Positions 53,101 to 60,354 of a DNA stretch of 64,000 bases are shown here, one piece after another. The DNA comes from Paenibacillus marchantiophytorum. Lineage in GTDB: Bacteria; Bacillota; Bacilli; Paenibacillales; NBRC-103111. Position numbers and translations under genes: made by a program. The stretch is from contig NZ_BMHE01000025.1 in assembly GCF_014640555.1 (NCBI RefSeq), positions 1 to 64,000 of the forward strand. Reading direction: 5' to 3'. Each line of letters starts with the position of its first letter. The first letter of the stretch is position 1. The notes beneath the pieces were generated by a model, which was not told the DNA's origin, ran no database searches, and worked only from the letters and a program-made list of their open reading frames with translations.

Positions 53101-53583
53101 GACGGAATTGTTACGGGTTACCCGGATGGAACTTTTAAACCGAATCGTACCGTAACGCGTGCTGAATTTGCAGTTATGTTAATGAATACGCTGAAACTTC
53201 AAGGAGAAGGATCGGCACTGACTTTCACGGATACAGCGAATATCGGAGATTGGGCGAAGACAGCAGTCGTGCAAGCCGTACAAGCAGGCATTATTAATGG
53301 CTATGAGGACAATACTTTCCGTCCGGATATAGAAATTACACGTGCTGAGATGGCAGTCATACTCGCTAAAGCTCTGGGTAAATCTATCAAAGCCAATGCT
53401 GCAATCGGCTTTGCAGATGATAAGGACGTTCCTGTATGGGCAAAAGACTGCGTTGCTTACGTGAAGCAAGCAGGTATTATGCAAGGGAAAGGCGATAACC
53501 AATTCGCCCCTCAAGACCATGCCACAAGAGCAGAGGCTGTAACGGTTCTGCTGAGCATCCGGAAGTCCAGTTCTTCCAACTAG
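50176..53583 (+). CDS. Large SLH-anchored repetitive surface protein
   Basis: 1135 residues. A signal peptide (cleavage near residue 38, after AYALA) precedes a GLUG-type repeat region (about 40-245: GNSHNITGLTI, VGGLVGTNEGTISDSYVTGSV, VGGLVG). Two repeats around 255-415 share EY-VN-G-Y-I-G and DEIYVRV-type strands. Two near-identical 88-residue repeats (about 415-595) share GYTLTGV-NFFKVAGA. Cadherin-like sandwich domains, a ZU5-like domain (about 815-945) and three SLH repeats (about 955-1125: GHWAEANI, GDWAKTAV, PVWAKDCV) complete it. The SLH repeats anchor it to the wall polymer. GTG 50176 follows AAGGAGGA. A structural or adhesive role is likely; no catalytic motif is seen. Confidence 0.85.
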   Translation: MRNMYKKGMSIILVMLMVMGGMSGIIAPGGKAYALASFAGGTGVQGDPYQIATADQLNEVRNYLVAGKYFKLTADIDLGAYIANGGWVPIGTDNSPFYGIIDGNSHNITGLTINRPSTNSVGLFGHTGAGSSIANLKLENVHITGGQKVGGLVGTNEGTISDSYVTGSVIGTWFAGGLVGYFVGGTISNSYAVGLVSGTIYVGSLAGYIEANASISHSYATGPVSGTQSVGGLVGAGTGAITASSYGWNSIALTQGTANGTTKLNHVLFGIEYSVNGGAYIPITGEFVDGSIDNISVGKGDTITVRVAADVSASKAKTLTVSLTDIKPLAAPTTGILVQGTNFGTTKLTGVTSAMEYKVNTGSYTAIDGTSVDNIAVEEGDEIYVRVKETILQAASAKQLLIADVGNIKPAVQITIAAIAGVTAPVTGATPVVTIADTTEYTASITWSLEDETFADNTVYTATITIKPKAGYTLTGVIQNFFKVAGATTENDANNGFVTAVFPATEAIIATADIAGVTTPVTGATPVSSIAATEYTATIAWSPADAIFAANTAYTATITMTPAAGYTLTGVDTNFFKVAGAAATNTAGSGVINALFPATQALSTAATLTSTIGTVSTDGTANETITNIPYGTTLATLKAAITPAAKASFEVYEADGATIATTLETGKKVLVTAQDGTKVTYTITVNAPAPNHNALLSSLAVDQGTLSPAFSLSNLNYAVGVSNSVSNLTIHVIKGEPNETLTVTGATYRSVTGNVYAYVASNLIVGFNPIQIKVTAQDGTTNNTYILTVDRANTPAPNYSGGGGSATPTDTKVTSTDGKLTLSAGKTGEVSLGNQVTVSIPANATDKELKLTIEKVLDTQKLLANKVVLASPVFEILKNFSENFSNPVTLTFVFDPASLKSYQKASVFYYDEVKKSWVEVGGKVNGNHITVDVNHFTKYAVLAVGQVIDMPVNPIMNFSDISGHWAEANIKQLVSDGIVTGYPDGTFKPNRTVTRAEFAVMLMNTLKLQGEGSALTFTDTANIGDWAKTAVVQAVQAGIINGYEDNTFRPDIEITRAEMAVILAKALGKSIKANAAIGFADDKDVPVWAKDCVAYVKQAGIMQGKGDNQFAPQDHATRAEAVTVLLSIRKSSSSN

Positions 53584-53743
53584 CTGAAGGGGTCTGTCAA
53601 AGCATATTACATAGCAATATCAAACCATTGTTGACTAACCTGCAAAAGAGACCGCTGGAGCCAAGTTCTAAATAGTATTGAATTGTATGTTGTGCGCAGC
53701 AATTATAAAAAACACATTTGGCCACCAAAAATCGCCACCCATT

Positions 53744-53792
53744 AAAGCACAAGCGACCATGAGTAGTATGCTCCAGTCGCTTGTGCTTTTTT
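53744..53792 (+). terminator. Terminator after the SLH gene
   Basis: A perfect 14-base-pair stem (AAAGCACAAGCGAC with GTCGCTTGTGCTTT) around an 18-base loop, followed by T residues, 160 bases after the stop codon. Confidence 0.8.
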
Positions 53793-54114
53793 ATTCTGTA
53801 AAGAGGATGGGAAAAAACAAGGTTACAAAGGGTTAGAAGGAACTCAACACTAAGAAAAAAGTGGACAACTTTTCGTATGATATAAACGATTATAAGCAAG
53901 TTTTAGTGTACGAGAAATGAGATTTTAATGGATTGCAGGCTGCAAAAAGGAGATAGGGAGTCTGAAGCCTTGTGGGGAGAGGGATTTAGGTGGGTGGAGC
54001 GGGTGGGGAGTGCAGTAGCAGACTTATTTGAATGGGGACATTTTGCAAATAAGGCACGTAATTGCCTGAGAAACTACGAGCCTTTTCTTTGAAAGCATGT
54101 GTCATTTGCTCAAT
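53793..54114. other. Gene-free stretch
   Basis: No supported gene, repeat or regulatory site was recognised between the SLH terminator and the end of the convergent PanE-like gene. Confidence 0.4.
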
Positions 54115-55077
54115 TTAAATGCAGGAAATGGTATGATTCTTTTCGACGATTTTATGAAGGAAATCCATATTTGGCATATTAATTTCTAATTCACGTCCCG
54201 TTTGATAGATTTCTTCAAAATTCAGGCACATCTCATCCAGGGAGTCGTTCGCATGGGCAGTATATCTCTGCATAACCGGATTCTTTTTAAAGTTCCATCT
54301 CATCATAGCGATAGGAATGAAATATAGAAATGAAGGCATTGTATACATTTTTGATTCTGGAAATTGTTTGAGGTTTACGCCGCGCGCTTTCAAAATAAGG
54401 CAGCATTCCCTGCAAGCTCCAAATGTTACTTTGATTAATTCTTTATCGTCCAAGTATTTTATAAAATCTCTGTGCTTTGCCAACGCAGCCCCAAAAGGAG
54501 CGGTGCTTACATTATGCATCCATAACCAGTGAAGTGCATTCTGCGGGACTTCCGGTATAATTCCGCATACTCTGAATACTTGATCAATATTCTTCAATAT
54601 CGGCTGCTGTTCCGGATAAATTGTACCAAGCATAATATCTTTTCCCACGTTGCCCCAAAGAAGATCCCCTTTAAAAGTGCCTCCCCCGCCAGCGTAACCT
54701 ACGATATACTGGTCCTTGGAGATAATCCTGTCAACTTGATCCATTTGATTCCAATCGAGTGTGAAGATCAGATATTTTGCTTTTGGCGCTTGCTTGGCCA
54801 ACTCTTTCATGGTCTCGATTAGCTGAAATGTTTTAACTGGAACTATAATCAGGTCATAGCTGCTGTCTGCGGCGGTAACACAGGAATATTGGTATGAACC
54901 GTTTATATTTTGATCATTCTTTTTCCTGCGCTCATCAATATAATCAAAATGAATGGTTTTGTTGTTTTTTTCTGAGTACCTGCTTGTTCTGACATAATGA
55001 AAAACTTCATTTTGAGCAGACAAAACCTGACCGTAGATTGTACCGATCATACCGGTTCCCACAATTAATATTTTCAT
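54115..55077 (-). CDS. Ketopantoate-reductase-like (PanE/ApbA family) protein
   Basis: 320 residues. The N-terminal NAD(P) motif GTGMIGTIYG is at 7-16, a central VPVKTFQL strand follows, and the helical C-terminal domain fits PanE/ApbA reductases. The family reduces ketopantoate to pantoate for CoA synthesis, but many paralogues have other substrates. The coupling to a TetR gene (four-base overlap) and the divergence from canonical PanE argue for a specialised reductase rather than the housekeeping enzyme. It is the second gene of a tetR-reductase pair. Confidence 0.75.
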   Translation of the reverse strand: MKILIVGTGMIGTIYGQVLSAQNEVFHYVRTSRYSEKNNKTIHFDYIDERRKKNDQNINGSYQYSCVTAADSSYDLIIVPVKTFQLIETMKELAKQAPKAKYLIFTLDWNQMDQVDRIISKDQYIVGYAGGGGTFKGDLLWGNVGKDIMLGTIYPEQQPILKNIDQVFRVCGIIPEVPQNALHWLWMHNVSTAPFGAALAKHRDFIKYLDDKELIKVTFGACRECCLILKARGVNLKQFPESKMYTMPSFLYFIPIAMMRWNFKKNPVMQRYTAHANDSLDEMCLNFEEIYQTGRELEINMPNMDFLHKIVEKNHTISCI

Positions 55078-55706
55078 GATTCTTCCTCCATCATTTTTAG
55101 TAAGAAATCAAAGGTGTTCTGTTTAGCTTGTAAGGACAGCGTTAATATTTCCTTAAATGCAAGAAGCTTATTTGCCATTTCTTCGGGCTGCCAGTTAAAA
55201 AGATCGGAATCAAAAAAGAAATTCGTAAGAGTCAGTATCATTTCAGCTGTTTCAAGTGGGTATTTAACTTTAAATTCTCCCTCTTTCACCCCTTGTTCAA
55301 TAACAAGCGCATAAACAGGCGCCATTTTTTTGACAAGTGCAGCCATTAATTTCTGATGAAAAACGGCATTGGTTGGTGAATTAAGGTTCTCATTTCCCTG
55401 TGCGTTTTCACTTGACAATGTGGCGCTGTAAATAAACAGCCGCTTTAATTTCTCAACAGCGAATAGATTATTTTGAATGTTTTGTGTGATATTATGTTTG
55501 CAATCAGATGCGAACAAATCGACTGCCACATCCGCACAGGCTTCTTTTGTCGGGAAATAGTGGTAAAAAGCGCCCTTTGATATGTTTAATTCCCGGATAA
55601 TAAGCGCTAATGTCGTATTCTCATAGCCGTACTTGATAAAGATATTCCACAATTCTTTGGCGAGTTTTTTTTTTCTTTCTTCATGGTGAATATCGGTTCT
55701 GGCCAT
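55074..55706 (-). CDS. TetR/AcrR-family regulator
   Basis: 210 residues from the ATG at 55706 (MARTDIHHEERKKKLAKELW), preceded by GGTGGTG. Helix-turn-helix: GYENTTLALIIRELNISKGAFYHYFPTKE. Its last codons overlap the start of the reductase gene (ATGA). It probably represses its own operon through the GACCGACGGTC palindrome just upstream. The effector is unknown. Confidence 0.87.
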   Translation of the reverse strand: MARTDIHHEERKKKLAKELWNIFIKYGYENTTLALIIRELNISKGAFYHYFPTKEACADVAVDLFASDCKHNITQNIQNNLFAVEKLKRLFIYSATLSSENAQGNENLNSPTNAVFHQKLMAALVKKMAPVYALVIEQGVKEGEFKVKYPLETAEMILTLTNFFFDSDLFNWQPEEMANKLLAFKEILTLSLQAKQNTFDFLLKMMEEES

Positions 55707-55739
55707 TAAGTGTAGCACCACCTTATCTATTAATAATCC

Positions 55740-55750
55740 GACCGACGGTC
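55740..55750. promoter_or_regulatory. Candidate TetR operator
   Basis: The palindrome GACCG-A-CGGTC directly follows a minus-strand TATAAT and precedes the tetR start by 34 bases. A site overlapping the start point is typical for TetR autorepression. Confidence 0.6.
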
Positions 55751-55883
55751 TATTATAGAGTATGACAATTCTTAATTATTGTCAATCATCATACAAAATA
55801 AAAGTTTGGATACAAAGCAAAACACCCTCCACAAATGCAAAGGGCGTGAATTGCCTCCTGTGCAGCGGATGGTGCAGACAAAT

Positions 55884-57386
55884 TTATAATAGCGAACTTA
55901 CGAACTTCACCTCCGGAAAGCGGCTATCCGGTCCTTTCATTAAGATTCCGCCTTGATTTTTCAAATACTTATCGAAGAAATCCAGCATATAGGCATTGAT
56001 AACGGAGTTCGCTCTTTCGGGCGCAATCTTTCCTGTAATGCCTAGCATTTTGAAAATCGGAGAAATGAACTGTACGTCCGCAAAATTCAAGTGCTCCGTA
56101 TTTTTGATATAAAGGACTTGTCCTCCTTCGTCGAGCGTTTCGCGCATCCGTTTAAGCTCCAACTTTTTGTCTTCCGTTACTTGATCCATCCAGTCTTTTG
56201 TGTTGCCCATACGTTTAAGCTCTGCCTCCGTGTACGTGTGGTTATTCATCACCAACTTTAATTTTTCGAATTCGCTTTCCGAATTGATGAACAAAAACGG
56301 CTTTCGCAGACCCTCTCTGTCACGCAGTCGATAAAGCCCTCCATCCAAGTCTATTCCAACCGCGATTCGCGGATCGTAAGAAGCGTCATAAGACGTCGCT
56401 CCGCCGATGGAATGACCGAACACCCCGACATGACCAAGATCAATCCTCCCTTGTAGATGACTTGGAATCTGCCCCGATTGGATGATCTCGAATTGGTCCA
56501 GCGTAAACGCCACATCGCCGGTTAAAACTATTCCCAACTTGTCGCGATTTCCGCTTTCCGTCCGGTAATCATGGTCGGGCGAGAATAAGTCGTTAGTTGA
56601 GAGGGTCGTGATTCGACCGTCCGGAAACTCGGTTGCAAATGTATTGTAGGTGTGGTCGATCACTGCCACGATATATCCATGACTCGCCAGATTTTCGGCT
56701 TGCGACGTGTGGAGGAACCTGGAAGAGCCGAAGCCGGGATTCGCAAGGATCAGCGGGTATGAAGTCTGTGCCGAAGAGACTTCGGCTTCCGAATATGCAT
56801 GACTGGATACGTACTTCAGGTGCCCAAAAGTAAACCCAGGAAGGCCATAGTTCGCGGCCATATAAGGTAAAATCTGGGCATCAGGAATAAAGGGAGCGTA
56901 CTTGCCGGTGCCAGCTTGAGCCGGATACCATACCTGAACCATCAATTCTCTCTTACCATTTCTAGCTTTGTCGAAAATCTCTTCTCTATTTGTATCCACG
57001 AAATGAAAAGTTTGCGTTCCTACCTTAAATTCGCCTGTCGGTTCAGGTAGTTTACATACAGGAAAAGCATACATGAGACCCGCTGTTACGACCAGCATTA
57101 ATGCTATAGCGGTATAAGCTGAACCCAATATAAATCGCGGGATTTTTTGGGGGCCGGTTTTTCTGAAATAGCTATAACCTGAAATGGCTAAAAAAATGAT
57201 CGTTATGCCATATGGGATAAATAGCTGAACTCTGTATCCTTCCACCGTCCAATGAATGACCAGTAAAAGTGTGGCGATCCCGCTTGCAACGAATACTGGA
57301 ATCCTACGCCGTCCTTTTTTTAATAGGACTGTTAAAGCAAACAAGCCGATGTTTGACAAAAAAAGCAACAGTTCAAACAGCCTCAT
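55884..57386 (-). CDS. Membrane-anchored alpha/beta hydrolase (PAF-acetylhydrolase-like)
   Basis: 500 residues. Four hydrophobic helices occupy about residues 1-110 and an extracellular alpha/beta-hydrolase domain follows. Nucleophile Ser326 is in GHSIGG, the acid is likely in IDLDGG, and the histidine is in TEHLNF near 450. The stretch RELMVQVWYPA, YPLILANPGFG and HGYIVAVIDH is characteristic of the platelet-activating-factor acetylhydrolase/dienelactone-hydrolase group. It would cleave short acyl esters at the cell surface. Stands alone, divergent from the Bce module. Confidence 0.82.
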   Translation of the reverse strand: MRLFELLLFLSNIGLFALTVLLKKGRRRIPVFVASGIATLLLVIHWTVEGYRVQLFIPYGITIIFLAISGYSYFRKTGPQKIPRFILGSAYTAIALMLVVTAGLMYAFPVCKLPEPTGEFKVGTQTFHFVDTNREEIFDKARNGKRELMVQVWYPAQAGTGKYAPFIPDAQILPYMAANYGLPGFTFGHLKYVSSHAYSEAEVSSAQTSYPLILANPGFGSSRFLHTSQAENLASHGYIVAVIDHTYNTFATEFPDGRITTLSTNDLFSPDHDYRTESGNRDKLGIVLTGDVAFTLDQFEIIQSGQIPSHLQGRIDLGHVGVFGHSIGGATSYDASYDPRIAVGIDLDGGLYRLRDREGLRKPFLFINSESEFEKLKLVMNNHTYTEAELKRMGNTKDWMDQVTEDKKLELKRMRETLDEGGQVLYIKNTEHLNFADVQFISPIFKMLGITGKIAPERANSVINAYMLDFFDKYLKNQGGILMKGPDSRFPEVKFVSSLL

Positions 57387-57478
57387 CTCGATTCTCCTTT
57401 TAAAAAAATTCTATTTTCGTTCGTTCCAATCTTATCCCGCCAGACTGGCCTAAGCTATCGATTTGCCTTACATCTACC

Positions 57479-57567
57479 TTACAATTTTGTAATTCGAACT
57501 TGCAGTATTGGAAGACTCGTAGAACGGTTTCTTCTAAGCTTGAAAGAGTGCCGCTTCAGGTTATAAT
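57479..57567 (+). promoter_or_regulatory. BceR-type box and promoter of the sensor genes
   Basis: TTACA-ATTT-TGTAA (57479-57492) exactly fits the TnACA-N4-TGTAA inverted repeat reported for BceR-like regulators. TTGAAA (57540-57545), 16 bases and TATAAT (57562-57567) follow, about 115 bases before the regulator start. The arrangement predicts autoactivation of the two-component genes. Confidence 0.7.
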
Positions 57568-57683
57568 AGATTACGACGTAACCTAAACTAGCCTATTCAA
57601 ACCATAGAAGCACAGTAAGTTCCAATCGCTCTTCGGCGAAGGGATGCTGGTGTTTTTTTAAATCAGAAAAGGAGCAAAGTCCT

Positions 57684-58385
57684 ATGTTTAGTATCCTGAT
57701 TGTAGAAGACGATCTTAAGCTGGCGCAGCTGCTTCAATCATATATGGAGAAATACGGGTACCTGGCTGAAGCAGTCCAGGAGTTCGACCGAGTTATGGAG
57801 GTGTTCCAGGGCATTCGTCCGGATCTCGTGCTGCTCGACGTCAATCTGCCCCGTTACGACGGCTATTACTGGTGCAGGCAAATCCGAACGGTCTCCACCT
57901 GCCCGATTCTGTTTATCTCCGCCCGCGACGGCAAGATGGAGCAGGTCATGGCGCTGGAGAACGGGGCGGACGATTATATCGCCAAGCCCTTCGATTATGA
58001 AGTGGTAATGGCCAAGATCAAGAGCCAGCTTCGCCGTGCTTACGGCTCATACGCCCTGGGCAAGAGGGAACGGACCGTGGAATGCACAGGACTCGTGTTG
58101 TATCCCGAAAGGCTTGAGCTGACCTTATCCGGCAAAAGCGTAGATCTCAGCCATAAAGAATCCTTACTGATGGAAACACTGATGGAAAGCAGCTTCAAGG
58201 TGGTCAGCCGTGATTGGCTTCTGGACAAGCTGTGGGACGGTCAACAGTTAGTAGACGACAACACGCTTAATGTCAATATCACGCGCATCCGCAAAAAATT
58301 AGCCGAGCTCGGCATTGAAGAAGCGTTGGAAACCGTGCGGGGAGCCGGGTATAAACTGCGGCCTTTCTGGAGGGAGGAGCCATGA
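57684..58385 (+). CDS. BceR-like OmpR-family response regulator
   Basis: 233 residues. The receiver domain has Asp9-Asp10, phospho-acceptor Asp52 (LLDVNLP) and Lys near 102 (AKPFDYE). A winged-helix DNA-binding domain follows (LSHKESLLMETLMES, RDWLLDKLWD, DNTLNVNITRIRKKLAELG). The length and LPRYDGYYWCRQIR match regulators of bacitracin-sensing systems. It likely binds the TTACA-N4-TGTAA boxes at 57479 and 59394. The stop overlaps the kinase start (ATGA). Confidence 0.9.
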   Translation: MFSILIVEDDLKLAQLLQSYMEKYGYLAEAVQEFDRVMEVFQGIRPDLVLLDVNLPRYDGYYWCRQIRTVSTCPILFISARDGKMEQVMALENGADDYIAKPFDYEVVMAKIKSQLRRAYGSYALGKRERTVECTGLVLYPERLELTLSGKSVDLSHKESLLMETLMESSFKVVSRDWLLDKLWDGQQLVDDNTLNVNITRIRKKLAELGIEEALETVRGAGYKLRPFWREEP

Positions 58386-59377
58386 GGCTGTTTTGGAGAG
58401 AGCATATTCCATTAGTGCTCATGTATGCCGGACAGCTTCTGCTGACTGTTTATATGTGCCGCTTATCCGGTTTCCGTAATACCTTCGATCTTGTGTACAT
58501 CTGCATGGTAAATACGGCCTTGTTCGCCTTTTATTTGATATACCGTTATATCCGTCATTTTCGATTTTATCGGAGACTGACGCGTCCTCTTGCGTCAATT
58601 GACGAATCGGCCGAATTTGTCGGGAACGCACCGCTCGCGGATGCACTTGGGCATCTGCTCCAGGGGAAGTATCGTCTTTATCAGAACGATATTGGGCGAT
58701 ACCGTAAGAAACTAAATGATCACATCACCTTTATCAATCAGTGGGTACACCAGATGAAAACCCCGCTATCTGTTATGCACCTTGCGGTTCAGAAAGAAAC
58801 CGACCCCTTCTTTGACAGTATGCGAGAGGAAATAGACAAGCTGAAGAAGGGGCTTGACACGGTGCTGTATACCTCACGATTGGATGCGTTCGAGCAGGAT
58901 TTCGTGGCGGAGCCGGTGCATCTTCGTCAACTGGTCGGGAAAGTGGCGGCTGAACACAAAAATTTATTTATCCGCAGTAAGATCTTCCCGGAAATCCAGG
59001 TGGATGACCGATTAATGATCATGTCCGATGACAAGTGGCTTGCCTTCGCACTCGGCCAGTTAATCACCAATGCGGTAAGGTATTCGGCCGGCGCAAGCAG
59101 CCGCATCATGATTACCTCTGATGTGCGCGGACAGCGAGCCGCTCTTGAGATTCGGGACAACGGCGCCGGCATCCCGAAACAGGATATCAAGCGGGTGTTC
59201 GACGCGTATTTTACAGGGGAAAACGGAAGACGGTTCGGCGAATCCACCGGCATGGGGCTCTACCTGGTTCAGGAGATCGCCTCGCGGCTTGATCATCGCG
59301 TCGAGCTTGAATCCGAGCAGGGTCAAGGAACAGCAGTACGTATATGGATGGGAATCGCGCATGTTCAAGCTCCATGA
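58382..59377 (+). CDS. BceS-like intramembrane-sensing histidine kinase
   Basis: 331 residues. Two membrane helices (about 10-28 and 38-58) are joined by only a few residues, so there is no extracellular sensor domain, as in BceS. H-box His123 is in NQWVHQMKTPL, and the ATP-binding domain has QLITNAVRYS (N box), IRDNGAGIPKQD (G1) and GESTGMGLYLV (G2). Signal comes from the cognate ABC transporter, not from direct ligand binding, by analogy with Bce systems. Confidence 0.9.
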   Translation: MRLFWREHIPLVLMYAGQLLLTVYMCRLSGFRNTFDLVYICMVNTALFAFYLIYRYIRHFRFYRRLTRPLASIDESAEFVGNAPLADALGHLLQGKYRLYQNDIGRYRKKLNDHITFINQWVHQMKTPLSVMHLAVQKETDPFFDSMREEIDKLKKGLDTVLYTSRLDAFEQDFVAEPVHLRQLVGKVAAEHKNLFIRSKIFPEIQVDDRLMIMSDDKWLAFALGQLITNAVRYSAGASSRIMITSDVRGQRAALEIRDNGAGIPKQDIKRVFDAYFTGENGRRFGESTGMGLYLVQEIASRLDHRVELESEQGQGTAVRIWMGIAHVQAP

Positions 59378-59393
59378 ACATGCTTTGTTTTTA

Positions 59394-59407
59394 TTACAAC
59401 ATTGTAA
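59394..59407. promoter_or_regulatory. BceR-type box upstream of the transporter genes
   Basis: TTACA-ACAT-TGTAA matches the same inverted repeat as the box at 57479. A TATGAT box at 59452-59457 is a candidate -10. The position between the kinase and the ATPase gene suggests a second, inducible promoter for the transporter. Confidence 0.7.
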
Positions 59408-59516
59408 GATTTGTTTAAGAATAATCGATGGGATAGCGACCCAGGGTCGGTTATGATGATGCGAGAGAGCCTTGGAGATTCGAAATTCCGACCGTATGAA
59501 AGGAAGAATACTTGAT

Positions 59517-60290
59517 ATGGATATGTTAATCGTGCGCAATCTGGGAAAAGTTTATGATGGCAGCATCGCGTATAGGGCGATGAGCGACATGAACCTGGTT
59601 GTCGAGAAAGGCGAGTTTGTCGGCATTATGGGTCCTTCAGGCAGCGGCAAAACAACGCTGCTGAACGTAGTATCCACAATCGACACACCTACCTCCGGGG
59701 AAGTGTTGATTAATGGGGAAGACCCCCATTTGTTATCGAAACACGATTTGGCCCTGTTCCGCAGACGGAAGCTGGGCTTTGTCTTTCAGGATTTTAATTT
59801 GCTAGATACGCTGACCATCGGGGAAAATATCATTCTCCCTCTTACGCTGGATGGGAGAAGCGTGAAGGAGATGGACGCCAAGCTTCATCTGGTGGCCGAA
59901 AAACTGGGCATCACCGAGATTCTGAATAAACGAACCTATGAAGTGTCGGGAGGGCAACGGCAGAGGGCCGCCATTGCAAGGGCCATCATTCATTCCCCTT
60001 CATTGCTGCTGGCCGATGAGCCGACGGGAAATCTCGATTCCAAATCCTCACGTGATGTAATGGAAACGATGGAGGCTATCAACCATACTGATCATACGAC
60101 CATGCTGCTGGTCACCCATGACGCTCTCGCGGCTAGCTACTGCCACCGGGTCGTATTCATCAAGGACGGTCGGCTCTATAATGAATTCTACCGGGGGAAC
60201 AACCGGCAAGCTTTCTTCCAACAGATTATCGATATGCTTTCGCTAATGGGAGGGAATGCACATGAGCTTTCACCGCTTCGTGTCAATTAA
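59517..60290 (+). CDS. BceA-like ABC transporter ATPase
   Basis: 257 residues. Walker A GPSGSGKT is at 39-46, the Q-loop is FQDFNLL, the signature VSGGQRQR is at 143-150, Walker B LLLADEPT is at 163-170, and the switch His is in VTHD. It is the MacB/BceA-type ATPase that drives the large permease. Together they protect against, and sense, cell-wall-active peptides such as bacitracin-like compounds. ATG 59517 has AGGAAGAA eight bases upstream; ATG 59523 also fits. Confidence 0.9.
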   Translation: MDMLIVRNLGKVYDGSIAYRAMSDMNLVVEKGEFVGIMGPSGSGKTTLLNVVSTIDTPTSGEVLINGEDPHLLSKHDLALFRRRKLGFVFQDFNLLDTLTIGENIILPLTLDGRSVKEMDAKLHLVAEKLGITEILNKRTYEVSGGQRQRAAIARAIIHSPSLLLADEPTGNLDSKSSRDVMETMEAINHTDHTTMLLVTHDALAASYCHRVVFIKDGRLYNEFYRGNNRQAFFQQIIDMLSLMGGNAHELSPLRVN

Positions 60291-60354
60291 GAGGAGTTCC
60301 CAGCTTATCCTGTCCATAATGACCATTACGGTTATGGGTAGGGAGGGTCAATAA
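60262..60354 (+). CDS. 30-residue reading frame between ATPase and permease
   Basis: ATG 60262, preceded by GGGAGG, encodes MSFHRFVSIKRSSQLILSIM and ten further residues, ending at TAA immediately before the permease ATG (TAAATG). It overlaps the ATPase end by 29 bases. It could be a coupling leader that feeds ribosomes to the permease, or an accidental frame. The start resembles that of some permeases (MSFHRFVS), so it may also be a relict start. Confidence 0.35.
   Translation: MSFHRFVSIKRSSQLILSIMTITVMGREGQ

Noticed and set aside
54317..54822. Two plus-strand frames opposite the PanE-like gene
   Set aside because: Antisense shadows of a recognisable reductase; no ribosome sites.
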